From: Polaromonas sp.
Lineage (GTDB): Bacteria > Pseudomonadota > Gammaproteobacteria > Burkholderiales > Burkholderiaceae
DNA: 26,510 bases
Assembly: GCA_013823505.1 (NCBI GenBank)
Contig: PNMH01000053.1
Location: forward strand, 1 to 26,510
Direction of reading: 5' to 3'
The translations under genes and the position numbers were made by a program. Positions 8,226-14,929 of the stretch are shown here, piece after piece (the first letter of the stretch is position 1; each line of letters begins with the position of its first letter). A model generated the notes under the pieces. It did not search any database and was not told the origin of the DNA. It worked only from the letters and a program-made list of their open reading frames with translations.

Positions 8226-8927
8226 TCAGGCGGCCAGATCGAACACCAGCACTTCGGCGTCTTTGCCATTGGCCAGCTTCAGTTGGCTTTCAGCGGCCAG
8301 CACCGCGGCGTCACCGCCCTGGAGCGTTTCGCCATTCACATCCAGCGAGCCACGCACCAGGTGCACATAGGTCTTGCGCGCCGGGTTCAGCGCCAGCTCG
8401 GCGGTCTCCGAACCGTCGAACAGGCCGGCGTACATGGCCGCATCGGCGTTGATGTGCACCGAGCCTTCAGCGCCGCCGTTGGACGCCACCAGGCGCAACT
8501 TGCCGCGCTTCTGGTCGTCGGCAAAACTTTTCTGCTCGTAGCCCGGCTCGATGCCCGTCACGTTGGGCTCGATCCAGATCTGCAGAAAGTGGGTGGTGCT
8601 GTTGGGCGCGTGGTTGAACTCGCTGTGGCGCACACCGCTGCCGGCGCTCATGCGCTGCACATCGCCAGGGGGAATGCCCTTGACGTTGCCCATGCTGTCC
8701 TTGTGCGCCAGGTTGCCCTGCAACACGTAGCTGATGATTTCCATGTCGCGGTGGCCGTGGGTGCCGAAACCGGTGCCCGGGGCAATGCGGTCTTCGTTGA
8801 TCACGCGCAGGTTGCCCCAGCCCATCCAGGCCGGGTCAAAGTAGTCGGCGAACGAGAACGAGTGAAAGCTCTTGAGCCAGCCGTGGTCGGCATAGCCGCG
8901 GGCGTCGGAGCGTCGAATCTGGAGCAT
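8226..8927 (-). CDS. Pirin family cupin protein
   Basis: A 233-residue bicupin of the pirin/YhhW type. The N-terminal cupin begins RRSDARGYADHGWLKSFHSF and GNLRVINEDRIAPGTGFGTH. His57, His59, His101 and Glu103 (GTHGHRDME and SGVRHSEFNH) fit the metal-binding set of pirins. Some relatives cleave quercetin with dioxygen; others act as redox-sensing regulators, so the activity here is open. The start at 8927 is preferred over the upstream ATG at 9011, since AAAGGAA precedes it at good distance and the homology starts with MLQIRRSDA. It is the first gene of the minus-strand group with doxX and the flavodoxin gene, and diverges from a LysR regulator. Confidence 0.9.
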   Translation of the reverse strand: MLQIRRSDARGYADHGWLKSFHSFSFADYFDPAWMGWGNLRVINEDRIAPGTGFGTHGHRDMEIISYVLQGNLAHKDSMGNVKGIPPGDVQRMSAGSGVRHSEFNHAPNSTTHFLQIWIEPNVTGIEPGYEQKSFADDQKRGKLRLVASNGGAEGSVHINADAAMYAGLFDGSETAELALNPARKTYVHLVRGSLDVNGETLQGGDAAVLAAESQLKLANGKDAEVLVFDLAA

Positions 8928-9044
8928 GGTGAGTTCCTTTCCATCGGGGTGGGGCCTCGCTGCAACCGGGTGGGTTTTGCGGAGCATGGGCTGAATTGTG
9001 GGCGGGCGCATGGCCTTTGAGACTGCACGGATTTGATGGCATCA

Positions 9045-9059
9045 TTCAAATCGTTTGAA
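9045..9059. promoter_or_regulatory. LysR-type operator TTCAAATCGTTTGAA
   Basis: In the gap between divergent pirin and lysR, TTCAAA-TCG-TTTGAA is a perfect six-pair inverted repeat that also fits the T-N11-A LysR box. A second half-site, ATTTGA at 9031-9036, pairs with TCAAAT at 9046-9051, so half-sites are stacked as in many LysR activation regions. If CACAAT on the minus strand (9000-8995) is the pirin -10 box, the operator centre lies about 64 bases upstream of the start of transcription, the classical position for a LysR recognition site. Binding is inferred. Confidence 0.65.
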
Positions 9060-9079
9060 CAGTCTGATCTCCATTTGCC

Positions 9080-10027
9080 ATGGCCACCTCCACCCCGCGT
9101 GCTGCCCTGTCCCCCGAAAACCTGGGTCTGCTGGAGGCTGTGGCGCGGCTGGGCAGCATGGCCGCCGCCGCGCGCGAAGTGGGCATGGTGCCCAGTGCCC
9201 TGACCTACCGCATCCGCCAGGTGGAGGACGCGCTGGACGTGCTGCTGTTCGACCGCAGCGCGCGCCGCGCCGTGCTTACACCCGCTGGCGCCGAGCTGCT
9301 GCGCTCAGGCCAGTACCTGCTGAACGAGCTCGATGCGGTGGCGCAGCGCGTCAAGCGCGTGGCCACCGGCTGGGAACCGCAGTTCACCATCGCAGCCGAC
9401 GCGATCATTGCGCGAGCCACGCTGTTTGAACTCTGCGAGGCTTTCTACGCCGAGGGCGCGCCCACCCGGCTGAAGCTGCGCGCCGAAACGCTCTCAGGCA
9501 CGGTGGAGGCGCTGCAGATGGGCCAGGCCGATCTGGCCCTGGGCGTGCCCAGCGATCTCTCGTTGCCGGAGATCCAGTTAGCGCCGCTGGGTCCGATCAC
9601 CTTTGTTTATGCGGTCGCGCCTCACCACGCCTTGGCCGCCGTGACCCACAGCCTGTGCGACGAAGAAATGCGCGAGCACCGCGCCGTGGCCGTGGCCGAC
9701 AGCGCGCAGCGCGGACGCGGCGTCACCCACAACCTGCTGCCCGGGCAGGACGTGCTCACCGTCCCCACCATGCAGCACAAGCTCGAAGCGCAGCTGCGTG
9801 GCCTGGGCGGCGGCTTCCTCCCGCTGCCGCTGGCCCAACCCTTCATCGCGGCCGGCCGCCTGGTGGTGAAGCAGGTGCAGCGACCAGACCGCAGCCTGCG
9901 CGTGGCTTACGCCTGGCGGCTGCCACGCACCGCGAGTGACATGGGCCGCGCGCTGCGCTGGTGGCTGGATCACCTGCAAAGCCCGCAGACACGCGCGGCG
10001 CTACTCAACAATCACCACCAGACGTGA
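9080..10027 (+). CDS. LysR family transcriptional regulator
   Basis: A 315-residue LysR-type regulator. The N-terminal winged helix-turn-helix spans about residues 12-70: SPENLGLLEAVARLGSMAAA, then REVGMVPSALTYRIRQVEDA and LDVLLFDRSARRAVLTPAG, which has the usual linker LF-R. The rest is the periplasmic-binding-like effector domain (about 95-300). It is divergent from the pirin-doxX-flavodoxin genes with a palindromic operator in the 152-base gap, so it most likely controls that operon and itself. The effector may be a quinone or other electrophile, judged only from the target genes. Length is typical (300-330). The start at 9080 places the helix-turn-helix at the usual distance; no strong ribosome site is seen. 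Confidence 0.92.
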   Translation: MATSTPRAALSPENLGLLEAVARLGSMAAAAREVGMVPSALTYRIRQVEDALDVLLFDRSARRAVLTPAGAELLRSGQYLLNELDAVAQRVKRVATGWEPQFTIAADAIIARATLFELCEAFYAEGAPTRLKLRAETLSGTVEALQMGQADLALGVPSDLSLPEIQLAPLGPITFVYAVAPHHALAAVTHSLCDEEMREHRAVAVADSAQRGRGVTHNLLPGQDVLTVPTMQHKLEAQLRGLGGGFLPLPLAQPFIAAGRLVVKQVQRPDRSLRVAYAWRLPRTASDMGRALRWWLDHLQSPQTRAALLNNHHQT

Positions 10028-10121
10028 CCCCGATTCACACCCGCAGTCCGCAGGCGGGCTGCTACAGTCAACAGCACGCCACCCAGCCCGATCAAGCGTC
10101 ACCCAGAAAGCGCCCCGAGAC

Positions 10122-11222
10122 ATGACCACATCCCCCAAGCCCCGCGCCTCCAAAGCTTCCGCCCCCAAAGCCAGGACCACAAAGTCAGCGGGCCTGCACA
10201 TCGCCGTGGTGGGCGCCGGCATGGCGGGTGTTGTTTGCGCACGCACGCTGGTGCAGGCCGGGCACCGTGTGACGCTGTTCGAGAAAAGTCGGGGCCTGGG
10301 CGGTCGCATGTCGACCCGGCGCACCGAGTTCGGCGGCTTCGACCACGGCTCGCAATACTTCACCGTGCGCGACAAGCGCTTTGAGACCGCGCTGCGCAGC
10401 AACGCCACCTCGGTGGTGCGCCCCTGGAGCGCCAGCACCGTGCGCGTGCTCGACGAGTTCGGCCATGTGCTGGCGAGCGCACCACCCCCCACCGAGCCGC
10501 ATTTCGTGGCCTCGCCCGGCATGAACGCGCTGGTGGGCCTGTGGGGCCAGCCGCTGGCCGCCAACACCCTGGTCGACACCCGCGTGACCCAGATCGAACG
10601 CGACGCCCTGCACGCCGAGCAATGGCAGCTGCGCACCGAAGACAGCGCCGGTGGTCAACAGGTGGTGGGTGGCTTCGACCGCGTGGTGCTGGCCATGCCG
10701 CACCCGCAGGTGCACGACTTGCTGCGCGCCTCGGGACTCGCACCCGAACTTCGCCAGGCGTTGGCTCCCGTGCACGTGGCGCCTTGCTGGACGCTGATGG
10801 TGGCTTACCCCCAAGCCATGCAGCCCGGTCTCGCCCACCTCGGCCCGCAGTGGAACGCTGCGCGCAGCACGCACCACCGCATCAGCTGGTTGGCACGCGA
10901 ATCAAGCAAGCCCGGACGCGACCCGATCGAACGCTGGACCATCCAGGCCAGCCCGGCCTGGTCCACCAAACACCTGGAAGACGACGCCGAACGCGTCAAG
11001 GCCAAGCTGCTCAAGGGCTTTGCCGAGATCACCGGCATCCGCGCCACGCCCACCTATGCCGTGGCGCACCGCTGGCGCTTCGCGCAAACGCAAACCCCGC
11101 TGGGCAAGAGCCACTTGTTCGACAAGGCACTGGGCATCGGCGCCTGCGGCGACTGGTGCCTGGGCCACCGGGTTGAAGACGCGTTTGTCTCGGGCCTGGA
11201 AATGGCGCTCGAACTCGCCTGA
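10122..11222 (+). CDS. FAD-dependent amine oxidase/renalase-like oxidoreductase
   Basis: A 366-residue flavoprotein. After a basic, Lys/Ala/Ser/Pro-rich leader of about 24 residues comes the dinucleotide-binding motif IAVVGAGMAGVVCARTL (GxGxxG at 31-36) and the FAD-binding continuation VTLFEKSRGLGGRMSTRR, as in monoamine oxidase and renalase relatives (COG3380-like). Near the C-terminus, IGACGDWCLGHRVEDAFVSG is the second FAD motif. The substrate is unknown; such bacterial proteins are usually annotated only as NAD(P)/FAD-dependent oxidoreductases. I chose ATG 10122 over in-frame upstream starts because those overlap the LysR gene and CGAGA precedes this ATG. It lies 94 bases after lysR and just before the repeat that precedes gluQ. 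The basic leader does not look like a signal peptide. Confidence 0.85.
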   Translation: MTTSPKPRASKASAPKARTTKSAGLHIAVVGAGMAGVVCARTLVQAGHRVTLFEKSRGLGGRMSTRRTEFGGFDHGSQYFTVRDKRFETALRSNATSVVRPWSASTVRVLDEFGHVLASAPPPTEPHFVASPGMNALVGLWGQPLAANTLVDTRVTQIERDALHAEQWQLRTEDSAGGQQVVGGFDRVVLAMPHPQVHDLLRASGLAPELRQALAPVHVAPCWTLMVAYPQAMQPGLAHLGPQWNAARSTHHRISWLARESSKPGRDPIERWTIQASPAWSTKHLEDDAERVKAKLLKGFAEITGIRATPTYAVAHRWRFAQTQTPLGKSHLFDKALGIGACGDWCLGHRVEDAFVSGLEMALELA

Positions 11223-11261
11223 CTCCGTTTTTCGCGCGCGAAGATGGAGGCCACGCGTTTC

Positions 11262-11336
11262 GCCGCCGGGCCGCCCCAAGGCGAAACCGCCCCCTCGGGG
11301 GGCAGCGACCCGCGCCAGCGGTGGAGCGTGGGGGCT
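11262..11336. repeat. GC-rich dyad repeat overlapping the gluQ start
   Basis: This stretch has a C-run/G-run hairpin GCCCCCTCGGGGGGC at 11289-11303, then a GC-rich segment ending in a second G-run (GTGGGGGCT). Its build resembles the repeat at 1653-1722 read on the opposite strand: C-run, GC dyad, then a C5/G5 hairpin. It lies in the gluQ reading frame and fills the space between the stop of the FAD gene and the first conserved GluQ residues. I read it as a dispersed intergenic repeat of this bacterial group. It may end upstream transcription and may supply the gluQ start codon. Exact ends cannot be set from one window. Confidence 0.6.
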
Positions 11337-12215
11337 ACATACAGAGGCCGTTTCGCCCCCTCGCCCACCGGCCCGCTGCACGCGGGCTCACTTGTTGCAG
11401 CGCTGGCCAGCTGGCTCGACGCCCGCGCCCATGGCGGCATCTGGCTAGTGCGCATCGAAGACGTGGACACGCCGCGCTGTGTGCCCGAGGCCGCTGAACG
11501 GATCTTGAAGCAACTGGCCACTTGCGGCCTGGTGAGTGACGAACGGGTGGTCTGGCAGTCGCAGCGCAGCGATCGGTACCAACAGGCGCTGAACCAACTG
11601 GTCGAACAGGGCCGCGCCTACCCTTGCGGCTGCTCGCGCAAGGACATCGAAGTCGCCTTGCATGCCCGGGGCGTGAGCCGCGAACGCCACCACATCGCCG
11701 TCTACCCCGGCACCTGCCGGCCTGATCGCGGCGGCCTGCAAGGCCAACCGGCACGCGCCTGGCGTTTCCGGATTCCGACACCCGGTGATGTGAGCTGGAC
11801 CGACCGCCGGCTCGGCGCACAAATCCAGAACGTCACCACCGAGGTCGGCGACTTCATCCTCCGGCGCGCCGACGGTCTGTGGGCCTACCAGCTCGCCGTG
11901 GTCGTGGACGACGCCGCACAAGGCATCACCCACGTGGTTCGCGGCGAAGACCTCGCCGACAACACGGCACGCCAGATCCTGCTGCAGCGCGCACTCGGTC
12001 TGCCCACCCCGGCTTGGTTGCACACGCCGCTGGTGCTGGGCGCCAATGGAGAGAAACTCAGCAAGCAGAACGGCGCCGCGCCGCTGGACCTGTCCGATCC
12101 CGTGCGGGCACTCAACGCAGCGGCCCTGGCCCTGGGGCTGCCACGCCAGACCGGCAGCGTGGCGCAGGCACTCAGCGCCTGGACCCGTGCCTGGGCCAAG
12201 GCATGGCAGGCCTAG
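11328..12215 (+). CDS. gluQ: Glutamyl-Q tRNA(Asp) synthetase
   Basis: A glutamyl-tRNA synthetase-like catalytic core without the anticodon-binding domain, about 295 residues, as expected for GluQRS (E. coli about 300). The HIGH-type motif is [24 protein letters not shown] follows. A zinc site is visible as PCGCSRKD with YPGTCR, and the KMSKS-type motif is EKLSKQNG. The enzyme activates glutamate without tRNA and attaches it to queuosine at position 34 of tRNA(Asp). The start is uncertain: an ATG at 11244 would add 28 residues encoded by the repeat, so I prefer GTG 11328, four residues before YRGRFAPSP. Neither start has a good ribosome site. trmB follows 31 bases after the stop. Confidence 0.92.
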   Translation: MGATYRGRFAPSPTGPLHAGSLVAALASWLDARAHGGIWLVRIEDVDTPRCVPEAAERILKQLATCGLVSDERVVWQSQRSDRYQQALNQLVEQGRAYPCGCSRKDIEVALHARGVSRERHHIAVYPGTCRPDRGGLQGQPARAWRFRIPTPGDVSWTDRRLGAQIQNVTTEVGDFILRRADGLWAYQLAVVVDDAAQGITHVVRGEDLADNTARQILLQRALGLPTPAWLHTPLVLGANGEKLSKQNGAAPLDLSDPVRALNAAALALGLPRQTGSVAQALSAWTRAWAKAWQA

Positions 12216-12218
12216 AAT
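12213..12218 (+). promoter_or_regulatory. Possible -10 element of trmB (TAGAAT)
   Basis: TAGAAT (5 of 6 matches to TATAAT) overlaps the gluQ stop codon and ends 28 bases before the trmB ATG. No convincing -35 box is visible at the right distance, so trmB may have its own weak promoter or simply be read with gluQ. Confidence 0.25.
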
Positions 12219-12246
12219 CCACGCCTTTGTTGCATTCACCGCCACC

Positions 12247-12975
12247 ATGACCGACCCCCGCCACGCGCAGCCGCGCACCCCACCCAGCGAAGCGCCCTAT
12301 TTGCGTGAGGTGAAGAGCTATGTGCTGCGGGCCGGTCGCATGGGCCCCGGTCAGGCACGGGCCTTCGAGCAACACGGTCCGCGCTTCCTGTTGAACTACC
12401 AACCAGAACCGCTGGACGCCGCCGCTGCCTTCGGGCGCAACGCGCCGCTGATCCTGGAAATCGGCTTCGGCATGGGCGGCGCCACCGCCCACATTGCAGC
12501 CGTGCGGCCCGGCGACAACTTCCTGTGCTGCGAAGTCCACGAGCCCGGCGTCGGTGCTCTGCTCAAACTGGTCGGCGAGCAGGGCCTGGAGAACATACGC
12601 ATCCTGCGCCACGACGCGGTAGAGGTGCTGGACCACATGCTCGGCGAATCCAGTCTGGACGGCGTGCACATCTTCTTCCCCGACCCCTGGCACAAGAGCC
12701 GCCACCACAAGCGTCGCCTGATCCAGTCGGCGTTCGTGAACCGCCTCGCGCGCCACCTCAAACCCGGTGGCTACCTGCACCTGGCCACCGACTGGGAACC
12801 CTACGCCCACCAGATGCTGGAGGTGCTGGGCGCCGAGCCGCTGTTGCAGAACACCGCCGAACCCGGCAGCAACGGCTTCGTGCCTCAGCCCGCCTACCGG
12901 CCTCTCACCAAGTTCGAGAACCGCGGCTTGAAGCTGGGCCACGGGGTCTGGGACCTGGTGTTCCGCCGGGCCTGA
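12247..12975 (+). CDS. trmB: tRNA (guanine-N7-)-methyltransferase
   Basis: A 242-residue TrmB that makes m7G at position 46 of tRNAs with S-adenosylmethionine. The SAM-binding motif [15 protein letters not shown] begins at residue 70. The family signature [20 protein letters not shown] lies at 141-160, and the C-terminal [20 protein letters not shown] matches the T-x-(F/Y)-E motif that helps bind tRNA. The N-terminal [14 protein letters not shown] stretch ([15 protein letters not shown]) is also typical. The ATG at 12247 gives the usual family length. An open frame extends upstream into gluQ, but it overlaps that gene and has no homology. The next gene starts 17 bases after its stop, so gluQ-trmB-pseudouridine synthase is probably one operon. 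Confidence 0.97.
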   Translation: MTDPRHAQPRTPPSEAPYLREVKSYVLRAGRMGPGQARAFEQHGPRFLLNYQPEPLDAAAAFGRNAPLILEIGFGMGGATAHIAAVRPGDNFLCCEVHEPGVGALLKLVGEQGLENIRILRHDAVEVLDHMLGESSLDGVHIFFPDPWHKSRHHKRRLIQSAFVNRLARHLKPGGYLHLATDWEPYAHQMLEVLGAEPLLQNTAEPGSNGFVPQPAYRPLTKFENRGLKLGHGVWDLVFRRA

Positions 12976-12992
12976 GGCCCAAGCGACGCGCT

Positions 12993-13934
12993 GTGGCCCG
13001 CCCGCCGAAGAGCCAGCACATTCCTGCACGTGACGGCGTGTCCGCCAGTTGCGTTGCCCTGCCCCACGGCACATCGGCCGCCTGGCCGCTGCTGCTGGAC
13101 TTCCTGGCAGACCGCCTGAACGTGGTGGACCGCGCAGCCTGGCACCTTCGTCTGGCGCGCGGCGAAGTGCTGGATGACAACGGCCAGCCCCTGCCTCCCG
13201 ACGCAGCCTTCCAGCCCGGTGCCCGCATCCACTACTACCGCCACCTCGACGACGAGCCGACCATCCCGTTTGAAGAGGCCGTGCTGTTCCAGGACGAGCA
13301 CCTGCTGGTGGCCGACAAGCCGCATTTTTTGCCGGTCACGCCCGGCGGTCGCTATGTGCAGCAAAGCCTGCTGGTGCGTTTGAAGCGCCGCACCGGCATT
13401 GACACGCTCAGCCCCATCCACCGCATTGACCGCGAGACCGCCGGGCTCGTGTTGTTCAGCGTGCGCCCACAGGACCGCAACGCCTACCAGGCCCTCTTTC
13501 GCGAGCGCGCGGTGCACAAGGTGTACGAGGCCATCGCACCCCACCGCCCCGAACTCGCCTTTCCGCTCACACGCCGCAGCCGAATCGATGAAGACAGTCA
13601 AAGCTTCTTTCGCATGGTCGAGTCAGTGGGGGAGCCCAACAGCGAGACCCACATCGAGTGCCGAGAGGTGCGCGGCCCCTGGGCGCGCTACCGGCTCTCG
13701 CCCGTGACCGGCAAGCGCCACCAGCTGCGCGTGCACATGAACGCCCTGGGTGGGCCCATCGTGGGCGACCAGTTCTACCCCACGGTCCTGCGCGGGCCCG
13801 ACGACGCAGAAGACTTCGCCGAACCGCTGCGCTTGCTGGCGCGCGGCATCGCCTTTGACGACCCCATCACCGGCTCGCTGCGGCGTTTCGAGAGCCAGCG
13901 CATCATCGATTGGCCCGCGAGCCCATCGACATAA
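12993..13934 (+). CDS. RluA-family pseudouridine synthase
   Basis: A roughly 313-residue RluA-family enzyme that isomerises uridine to pseudouridine in rRNA or tRNA. The catalytic motif is HRIDRETAGLVLFS with Asp146. Other family marks are FQDEHLLVADKPHFLPVTP, VHKVYEA, RYRLSPVTGKRHQLRVHM and NALGGPIVGDQFYP. Residues about 33-83 (LLDFLADRL...RLARGEVLDDNGQ...GARIHYYR) look like a degenerate S4-type RNA-binding domain. I chose GTG 12993, 17 bases after trmB, because the conserved RDGVSASCVALP follows shortly after; an in-frame GTG at 13038 is the alternative, and no ATG fits. The target uridine cannot be told from sequence. Confidence 0.88.
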   Translation: MARPPKSQHIPARDGVSASCVALPHGTSAAWPLLLDFLADRLNVVDRAAWHLRLARGEVLDDNGQPLPPDAAFQPGARIHYYRHLDDEPTIPFEEAVLFQDEHLLVADKPHFLPVTPGGRYVQQSLLVRLKRRTGIDTLSPIHRIDRETAGLVLFSVRPQDRNAYQALFRERAVHKVYEAIAPHRPELAFPLTRRSRIDEDSQSFFRMVESVGEPNSETHIECREVRGPWARYRLSPVTGKRHQLRVHMNALGGPIVGDQFYPTVLRGPDDAEDFAEPLRLLARGIAFDDPITGSLRRFESQRIIDWPASPST

Positions 13935-14120
13935 AGGCCTTGGGGAATACGCGGACAGGGAGAGAAGGCTCCCGTAGCGCATAATCAACACGTTCGCGTG
14001 TCCATTCGCGCGTACAAGTCAGGTGATCGGTCAGTTTCGCGCGCTACGGCGGTACTTTTAGAGTTAGTTGTGCTTTCGGGACCCCATCGCTTTTGTTTTC
14101 AGTTATTTTGAGGAGTCCTC
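13935..14120 (+). promoter_or_regulatory. Leader region of the RRM gene, with a tetraloop hairpin
   Basis: The 186 bases before the RNA-binding protein gene hold no reading frame of interest but have structure. CATAAT (13980-13985) is a possible -10 element without a good -35 box. ACACG-TTCG-CGTGT (13988-14001) is a perfect stem with a UUCG tetraloop. Two CGCGCG palindromes, near 14007 and 14038, could pair with each other. The last 40 bases are U-rich and end in GAGGAG before the ATG. Long leaders are known for cold-inducible genes; a regulatory role here is inference. Confidence 0.4.
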
Positions 14121-14489
14121 ATGGGCAACAAACTTTACGTCGGCAACCTGCCGTACACCGTTCGCGACGAAGACCTGCAACAGTCTTTCAGCGAATTCGG
14201 CTCTGTCAACAGCGCCAAAGTCATGATGGAACGCGACACGGGTCGCTCCAAGGGTTTCGGCTTTGTCGAAATGGGCAATGACGCCGAAGCGCAAGCAGCC
14301 ATCTCCGGCATGAACGGCCAGTCCCTGGGCGGCCGCAGCATCACCGTGAACGAAGCCCGTCCGATGGAGGCACGTCCTCCCCGCACCGGCGGCTACGGCG
14401 GTGGTGGTGGTGGCGGCGGCTACGGTGGTGGCGATCGCTCCGGCGGTGGCGGCTACGGTGGTGGCGGCGGCGGTCGCGGCGGTTACTGA
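14121..14489 (+). CDS. Glycine-rich RRM RNA-binding protein
   Basis: A 122-residue protein with one RNA-recognition motif (about residues 3-80) and a glycine tail. RNP2 is LYVGNL (5-10) and RNP1 is KGFGFVEM (44-51), with the aromatic residues that stack on RNA bases. The tail (about 89-122) is made of GGYGGGG and GGRGGY units, as in eukaryotic and cyanobacterial cold-induced glycine-rich RNA-binding proteins. Bacterial members have been linked to cold and stress response and RNA chaperoning; the role here is inferred. A strong ribosome site (GAGGAG) precedes the ATG and a strong terminator follows 30 bases after the stop, so it is probably an abundant single-gene transcript. Confidence 0.93.
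   Translation: MGNKLYVGNLPYTVRDEDLQQSFSEFGSVNSAKVMMERDTGRSKGFGFVEMGNDAEAQAAISGMNGQSLGGRSITVNEARPMEARPPRTGGYGGGGGGGGYGGGDRSGGGGYGGGGGGRGGY
14388..14486 (+). repeat. GGC/GGT-rich repeats encoding the Gly-Tyr tail
   Basis: Imperfect tandem units of the type GGCGGCTACGGTGGTGG repeat about four times inside the RRM gene and encode GGYGGG segments. Such tracts can change length by slippage, so tail length may vary between strains. Confidence 0.7.
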
Positions 14490-14519
14490 TCCCTGCCAGC
14501 CCTGCGCTGACAAGATCTC

Positions 14520-14554
14520 AAAAGGCCCCGGAGCTTCGGCTCCGGGGCCTTTTT
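14520..14554 (+). terminator. Strong rho-independent terminator after the RRM gene
   Basis: A-rich stretch and stem AAAAGGCCCCGGAGC (14520-14534), loop TTCG, then GCTCCGGGGCCTTTT with further T. It is a perfect stem with a stable tetraloop and a T-run, in textbook form. The flanking A and T runs make it potentially bidirectional. Confidence 0.95.
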
Positions 14555-14618
14555 CGTGGCCTGTCCTTAAGATGCGTTTCATGTCCCTGCCCCACATCCA
14601 CTGTCCGACGTCCGCCAG

Positions 14619-14921
14619 ATGACATCGCCCGACCAAGTGCCCTCAGCCTGGGCCAGAGTGCTGTGCACCCTGTGTGCCCTCTTCATCGCGGCCCTTGGGT
14701 TGCTGGCCATCGTGACCGAAACCCACAGCGGATACGCACGCTTCCAGGGCCACGTGACGCTGGTAGGCGATCAGGCGGTGTCCATGGGGCTGGTCATCCT
14801 GTGCATAGCCTTGCTGCCGCTGGTGGTCTGGGTGCCCAGACGCTGGCTCGTCAGGTCCTTGCTGGCTTGGTGGGTGCTGTTGATGGCCTGCATCTTCATC
14901 CCCATTTTCAAGCCGTTCTGA
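14619..14921 (+). CDS. Small three-helix membrane protein, unknown function
   Basis: A 100-residue protein that I do not recognise. It has three clear hydrophobic segments: about 14-32 (VLCTLCALFIAALGLLAIV), 54-72 (VSMGLVILCIALLPLVVWV) and 78-97 (VRSLLAWWVLLMACIFIPIF), with charged turns between them (RRWLVR). Positive residues near the third segment suggest a defined orientation. The gene is isolated: it follows the RRM terminator and converges with the dehydrogenase gene, whose end is only eight bases from its own. The start has no clear ribosome site. A 16-codon upstream frame beginning at 14572 ends with a TGA that overlaps this ATG (ATGA), which could allow coupled translation. It could be a spurious frame, but the hydrophobic pattern argues for a real gene. 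Confidence 0.6.
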   Translation: MTSPDQVPSAWARVLCTLCALFIAALGLLAIVTETHSGYARFQGHVTLVGDQAVSMGLVILCIALLPLVVWVPRRWLVRSLLAWWVLLMACIFIPIFKPF

Positions 14922-14929
14922 ACCTTGCC

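Noticed and set aside
10033..10060. CCCGC...GCGGG dyad after lysR as a terminator
   Set aside because: The stem is short with a long loop and no T-run; such dyads occur by chance in GC-rich DNA.
12525..12992. Upstream extension of the pseudouridine synthase frame into trmB
   Set aside because: The extension lies inside trmB, has a low-complexity Arg/Pro/Ala composition, and conserved sequence only begins after GTG 12993.
14388..14486. Tandem Gly-coding units considered as a CRISPR-like or minisatellite locus
   Set aside because: The units are in frame, have no spacers, and encode the usual glycine tail of RRM proteins.
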